NCBI RefSeq assembly: GCF_030867145.1
Contig: NC_134442.1
Coordinates: forward strand, 1,317,001-1,381,000
Direction: 5' to 3'
DNA from: Opisthocomus hoazin
Taxonomy: Eukaryota; Chordata; Aves; Opisthocomiformes; Opisthocomidae
Length of the DNA: 64,000 nucleotides
Positions 55,912-64,000 of the stretch are shown here, in pieces. The first letter of the stretch is position 1, and every line of letters begins with the position of its first letter. Under the pieces are notes generated by a model. The model was not told the origin of the DNA. It worked only from the letters and a program-made list of their open reading frames with translations, and made no database searches. Both the position numbers and the translations under genes were made by a program.

Positions 55912-56782
55912 TCCCCACAGCCTGTCCGACCTTCTTCTTGAGAGCCATTCCACATCCTTTTCTGTGTGGCCCCGCTCTGTACCTGCTAGAGGGGTGGGTC
56001 TAGCGGCCTGGCTGCTGGCGATGGCAGAAGGGAACACAGGTCATAGGGACCCCGCAGTTGGAAAGACCGAGTGTCTCGGGCCAGCTCCTGGTGGGAGCGC
56101 TGTGTGCGTGCGCAGTGCACTAGCGAACCTGAAGCTGGCCTAGCTCTCGAGCAAGAGGACAGAGACCTTTTCAGTCCCGTGGGTGGCATGTGGCTGCAGC
56201 CTACCTGACTGATCAGCCCCAGCATTCACAGACCTTACAAGAGGACCAGGCCTGCCAACCACCGGCCACATCTCCACCTGCTGGAGTCAGGAAGGACTTG
56301 GAGGTGCTTGACCACGCATACCCCGAGCTGCTTCCCACCTAGGCACGTCCCCTCTGCACTACCTGTTTGGGGGCTGTGGTGATTAGGGACAGGGCTCAGC
56401 CAAACAAGCAAAGCTGTCTCTGCCAGAGTGCTCTCCCCAGAATGACCCCAGCTCTTCCTTCACATATTGCTGAAGTGTGCCCACCTCTCACACCATTCCC
56501 TCTTAACCACCTGCAAAAATCTGCTGCTGGCATCACAGAGTATCCACAGAAGACAAGTGACGTTCTCCAAGGCCACCTTCTGCCTGCTCTAAGCAGATAT
56601 CGGGCACCACCTTCAGGTCAATTTTTGAAAACCAAAGCAGCGTGGAGTGCGGTTTGTTTGGGGACGTCTTCTAGTGCCTATGAAGCCATGCTGCTTCCAA
56701 TTGCACGTCTATGGCCACGCATAGCAGGCAGTGCGACTGCCTGCACCAGTGTTGGCCCAGAAGAGCAATGTAGCTGGTAGAC
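55912..56782. repeat. Shared segment S, copy 9
   Basis: CR1 on the left, acrosin on the right; marker base is G (A-type). The opposite state to S copy 6, which has the same neighbours. Private changes cgtctatggcc and ctgcctgcacc near its right end. Confidence 0.9.
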
Positions 56783-57438
56783 AGCAAGGACACGGAGCCT
56801 GTCAGAGGGCGTTGCGGTGGCAGACAGAGCCAGCGTGGAGCGTGCTCCATCTGTGTTTCGCTGTGCTTTGTGCAGGACAGGATGGCAGTGCTTGGCTATA
56901 CTTGGTTGATTTGGCTTGCACATCCCTGCTTGCCTGCCGCGGCTGTAAGCAGATTGGCTCTTCAGCCCCCAACCAGGTGCCTACTGCCTGTAGTAGTTCC
57001 GTTCTGCGGTGTCAGTTTCTTTGGGAAGGACCTGGTGGCAAGTGGCTGCGCAGAGCGGGGTGGCAGTGAACTTCCCAAAGAGGCTATGGTGCCACACTTG
57101 GTTTTCCCGGCTAGCTGTTAGCAGGCAGCACTGGGAGGCAGGCGCTGCTGCCTGCCACGAGGTCTGCAGAGCCTCGTCCCGCAAGCAGAGCATTCAGCGG
57201 GGGTCTGCTGGGGGTGTCCGAGCCCAGCTTCTGCCTCCCCTCCTACTCGGAACCCTCCATGTTGCCCGCCCCCCCCTAGAATCCACAGTGCCCAGCACCC
57301 GGAACCAGCCACTCTGTGACATCAGCCACGGGGCCAAGGGTTCCCTGGGCAACGGGACTGCTGCAGGCACTACGTCGGCTGCTGCCCTGCTGGCCACCAG
57401 CTCTCGCTTCTTGCAGCTGCCACGTGCCGCTGGCAGCC
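56783..57438. other. Upstream region of acrosin copy 3
   Basis: Several private changes compared with copies 1 and 2, among them ctatacttgg, ctcctactcgg, ccacagtgccc and gggcaacggg. Confidence 0.6.
57317..57324 (+). promoter_or_regulatory. CRE-like octamer upstream of acrosin copy 3
   Basis: tgacatca retained, although the surrounding upstream region has several changes. Confidence 0.35.
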
Positions 57439-59920
<2,482 letters not shown>

Positions 59921-60063
59921 GGAGCAGGATCAACAGGAACCAGCGCAGGCTGCACTGGACCATGATCATTTCCTTCTGGGGCAATGCCTGCTGCTCCAAA
60001 GGCAGCCTCAGCATCAAAGGCCTGCTCTGTGCTGCCCGCTCTCCTCCCTGTGGAGGATGAAGC

Positions 60064-60069
60064 ATTAAA
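60064..60069 (+). terminator. attaaa poly(A) signal of acrosin copy 3
   Basis: Same spacing to the stop codon as in the other two genes. Confidence 0.6.
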
Positions 60070-60081
60070 GGACTGGGGACA

Positions 60082-60452
60082 TGTGAGCAATCCAGCATTT
60101 CTCTAGAAGGCCATGAAGCCTTAGCCTAAGGCCGCAGAGCCTTAGCATAAGGCCGCAAGAGCATCCAGAGGACAAACTGCGGTTGGAATGAGGAAGTAAG
60201 AATGCAGAGACAAACAACTCCCAGATGCCGAAGAGGAACTTGCCGCCTGCAAGAAGGCCACGAGCACTGCGCGTGAGCTAGTGACGCACACCAATCATAA
60301 TCGAGTTACTATGTGAGTTAAATTGATTATCACCAATGGGGAATCGCCGCGTATGTAGTGGGGAATATAAAAGTGAGCTATCTGAGGCTAATAAACGGCT
60401 TGTACGTGATCACATTGATCATCGTGTCGAGTCTGGTTCTTCCTCCGCAACA
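60082..60452 (+). mobile_element. Probable solo LTR (B3)
   Basis: Duplicate of the LTR in B1, with private changes such as gtgacgcacacc and gagtctggttc. Confidence 0.55.
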
Positions 60453-61243
60453 CTTCCCAGTGCACACAAATGCTGAAGCTGACTTAGTTCTTGGAATAAA
60501 GTTGCCAGGTTTCACAGTTAACCGTGCCTGAGTCCAATTCACTCTCGTGCGCAAGGCAAGGATTTCCACGCCCGGCAAAATGGGGCTGCAGGCAGTCAAG
60601 GAGGGCACAAAGGGCAAGAGTCGCTCAGCAGGGCTGACACCATGGCTGGTCAGACAGGAGCGTGCTCAGAGCCACCATGGCATGAATAAGACTGGCACAT
60701 TGAGGCTAGCAAGAGGATGCAAAATAATGATGCGACATGCAGACAACTCTGGGGATGATGATTAGGACCTGGTTGAAGCCTTTGCTAAATGGAAAGATGA
60801 AAGAAAGCTGGCAGGAGTTACAGTGCCATGAGGAAGAGCCAGATGTCACCAGAAGTTAAGGGGGAATGGTGTGAGAGGTGGCCAGACTTCAGCAATATCT
60901 GAAGGAAGAGCCGGGGTCATTCTGGGGAGAGGACTCTGGCAGGGACAGCTGTAGCCAGGAAACCACTGCAGTAATGCCACGCAAGGCCAAGATGACCTAG
61001 CTAACAGCCCCTGAAAGACCCAATCTGTTCCCAGATGTGACAGACCTGGGAGCAAGGGGGACTAGTAGGCGGGGCTAGGTCCCTTGATTGGGAGGAGACA
61101 AGGGCAGAGAAAGTGAGGAGCCAAGGAAGTCGAGGGGGATGAATAAGTGTGGAAAATGGAGAGAAGGGGGGCTCAAGAAGCTCGTCCTTGAGCATAAGCA
61201 AAGTGCCGGTTGCTTAGCTTGTTTGGCTGAACCCTGTCCCTAC
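60453..61243. other. Unidentified B3 3' flank
   Basis: As in B1, with private changes such as gcatgaataagac. No gene recognised. Confidence 0.4.
60855..60950 (-). repeat. 96-bp inverted copy of part of segment S (B3)
   Basis: Duplicate of the B1 fragment. The partner in the next S (copy 10) lies at 61744-61839. Confidence 0.9.
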
Positions 61244-62114
61244 TCCCCACAGCCTGTCCGACCTTCTTCTTGAGAGCCATTCCACATCCTTTTCTGTGTG
61301 GCCCCGCTCTGTACCTGCTAGAGGGGTGGGTCTAGCGGCCTGGCTGCTGGCGATGGCAGAAGGGAACACAGGTCATAGGGATCCCGCAGTTGGAAAGACC
61401 GAGTGTCTCGCGCCAGCTCCTGGTGGGAGCGCTGTGTGCGTGCGCAGTGCGCTAGCGAACCTGAAGCTGGCCTAGCTCTCGAGCAAGAGGACAGAGACCT
61501 TTTCAGTCCCGTGGGTGGCATGTGGCTGCAGCCTACCTGACTGATCAGCCCCAGCATTCACAGACCTTACAAGAGGACCAGGCCTGCCAACCACCGGCCA
61601 CATCTCCACCTGCTGGAGTCAGGAAGGACTTGGAGGTGCTTGACCACGCATACCCCGAGCTGCTTCCCACCTAGGCACGTCCCTTCTGCACTACCTGTTT
61701 GGGGGCTGTGGTGATTAGGGACAGGGCTCAGCCAAACAAGCAAAGCTGTCTCTGCCAGAGTGCTCTCCCCAGAATGACCCCAGCTCTTCCTTCACATATT
61801 GCTGAAGTGTGCCCACCTCTCACACCATTCCCTCTTAACCACCTGCAAAAATCTGCTGCTGGCATCACAGAGTATCCACAGAAGACAAGTGACGTTCTCC
61901 AAGGCCACCTTCTGCCTGCTTTAAGCAGATATCGGGCACCACCTTCAGGTCAATTTTTGAAAACCAAAGCAGCGTGGAGTGCGGTTTGTTTGGGGACGTC
62001 TTCTAGTGCCTATGAAGCCATGCTGCTTCCAATTGCACGTCTGTGGCCACGCATAGCAGGCAGTGCGACTGCCCGCACCAGTGTTGGCCCAGAAGAGCAA
62101 TGTAGCTGGTAGAC
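61244..62114. repeat. Shared segment S, copy 10
   Basis: B unit on the left, A tail on the right; marker base is C (B-type), like copy 8. Private changes gtcccttctgc and ctgctttaagc. Confidence 0.9.
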
Positions 62115-63560
62115 CCTCAGTCTCAACCTGCCATCAGGTTCACCTCCGTTTCTGTCTTGTCTCCTGTCTCTCAGTGCTCTTCCCTCTGCCAGGCACTCTT
62201 CCCAGTCACTCCATCACCTGCCAGTGCCTTTCGCTGTTCTTGTGTTTCGATGGCAGGTGGTACCTTGAAAGCACTGTCCCAGCCATGGGACCTGCACCTA
62301 TTTCTCTCCTTTCGCCTCTTTGTGCTCTGGCTGCGTGACACTTTCTTTGACCTCAGAGGCCCTTTGTGCCTGGCTCTCTCCTGCTGCTAAAGCCTGTTCC
62401 TGCAAGAGAAGAGGCAATTAGTTGGTGTCTCCTCCCTGCTATCTCACCTGCATCTCCCTGGCCTGGGCAGCTGGTGGGAACTGTCACCATCAGCCCCAGC
62501 TGTCCTAGAAGTCCTCTCCTGGCTCTGGGTGTGCTTGGCATCGAACGTGGTTCCTGAAGGAGAAGAGCAAAACTCCAAGTAACTCCTGGGCACCAACCTG
62601 CTGGGAGAGCTCATTTGAAGGCAGTTGGCAGCAAGCCCCAAGGCTGCTCCAGGGGTGCTCCCTGTCCCGAGCTCAGCCACAGGTCCCACACCCGGCTCTC
62701 TTGTTACCAAGAGGGATTTGCTTGCATTTTCCTTTTCTTGTAATTCGTGCGTGGGTGCTGGGAAAAGAGGCAGCAGAAGGACGCACTGGCTAAAACCCCT
62801 TCTTACTGCCAGCCATAAAGGTGCCTCTCGCCTGGGAGCACGAGAAGGACCCCGTGTTACCACTCTCCATTCCTTACAGGCAGTCTGAAGACTATTCACA
62901 TATTCATTTTCATACACCACCAAAGTTTTAGCCTCATGTCCCAGCAGTTTGTTTAGAAAAACGTACAATTTAAAAACGTTTTAGAATATCAAGACACCAT
63001 CTGAAGTCTCCAGCGATGTCTGAAATGTTTTGAGTTGGCTTTGTCCTGTTTCCTTAGATGCTGAAATATAAGTTAGAACAGCACCACACTCGATCACTTC
63101 TCTTTTTTTCACATGTCACACAGTGGAATAGAGATGAGAGATCTCCCAGGGAAGTGACAAAAAAGCGGGCCCTGAGCTGGAAGCCACGTGTAGCTGTGTC
63201 AGCATGGCACTGTGCTCAGAGCTAAAATCAGTACAATACATAGGCAACGAAGCAGCTCTTTCTGCAAGGTACAATTCCATGTCATACTGACAGAAGTAGA
63301 TCGTGAGAGTGCCTTGCAATTCTTAAAATGCACAATATTGCATGGCATAGACATGTCTGTTGTCTTTGCCTGCAGCAGAAGGCTGGAGTGGAAGGAAGAC
63401 ACAGAGGAGACTCCTCGCAGAGTCAACATGGAATGAGTAAGAAGAGGGGAAAAAAGTCCCAGAAGCAAAGGTCAAACACATCACCAAGGCATTAAGCTTA
63501 TTAGCTTGCGGTGCGGTACAGACTGCTTGTTTTCTTTAATAACACTTGATTTTGATTGTG
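62115..63560. repeat. Unit-A tail, copy 7 (1,446 bp)
   Basis: Markers C, T, T as in copy 6. Also has the one-base aaggcagttgg deletion otherwise seen only in copy 2, plus a private one-base loss in an A-run near 63450. Confidence 0.7.
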
Positions 63561-64000
63561 ATAAACCACAATACAAACCAAAACACCATACAGCAGTCAA
63601 TGCAATAAAAAATACAGTACGTACAATAAACGCAACGCCAGGCCCTGCAATACATACCATGCAACTCAACACATACGATACGTACAATACAACACATGCA
63701 TTGCAATAATGCCGTAGCATGACATACAACACAATATAGGATACAACACCAGCACCACAACACAACACGCACAGCACATACAATAGAAAATACAACACAC
63801 GCATCACATACAACACATGCTACAGCATACACTGTGTACTGCATACAGTCAAATGCATACAGTACTAAAGACAATACAAACCAAAATACAATGCCTACAA
63901 CACAAACACAGGATATAGACAAGGCAATCTACGCCACACCATACAACACCGTATCATCCAATACCATACAACACACAGTAGGCACCACACGATAAACAAT
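63561..64000. repeat. G-poor ATACA-type minisatellite, A7 (partial)
   Basis: Left 440 bp of the block; no distinctive variant noted before the window ends. Confidence 0.92.

Larger units (their letters stand above)
61244..64000. repeat. Tandem unit A7 (partial, runs off the window)
   Basis: S, full tail and the first 440 bp of minisatellite are inside the window. Whether a CR1 follows cannot be seen. Confidence 0.93.

Overview
The window is vertebrate nuclear DNA, almost certainly from a bird. It carries seven copies of a CR1-type LINE, recognisable by its endonuclease/reverse transcriptase ORF2 and an ATTCTRTG-type 3' tail. It also carries three intact five-exon genes for acrosin, the sperm acrosomal serine protease. 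No bacterial gene layout, operon, CRISPR array, tRNA or rRNA was seen.

The whole window is one tandem array built from two interchangeable units that begin with the same 871-bp segment, called S here. Unit A (6,884 bp) is S, then a 1.45-kb unidentified tail, a 1.0-kb G-poor ATACA-type minisatellite, a 573-bp spacer, and a 2,985-bp CR1 element on the minus strand. Unit B (5,335 bp) is S, then 656 bp of upstream sequence, the acrosin gene on the plus strand, and 1.3 kb of 3' flank containing a probable solo LTR and an inverted copy of 96 bp of S. Spacing is nearly exact: the A period is 6,884 bp (one unit 6,883), B is 5,335 bp (one copy 5,332), and acrosin copies 2 and 3 are 12,219 bp apart, which is one A plus one B.

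Layout: end of an A unit 1-3938; A1 3939-10822; A2 10823-17705; A3 17706-24589; A4 24590-31473; A5 31474-38357; B1 38358-43692; B2 43693-49027; A6 49028-55911; B3 55912-61243; start of A7 61244-64000. The order after the leading fragment is therefore A A A A A B B A B A.

Only the acrosin genes look functional. Each has intact GT/AG splice sites, a signal peptide, an activation site, a His-Asp-Ser triad, a trypsin-type specificity Asp and a proline-rich C-terminal tail, for 349 residues. Copies 1 and 2 encode the same protein; copy 3 differs at one residue. The CR1 copies are duplicates of a single dead insertion, because flanks and most lesions are shared. Private and shared variants among units show a mosaic pattern that suggests unequal crossing-over and gene conversion. 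Testis role, expression and chromosomal location are inferences from the acrosin family, not visible in the sequence.
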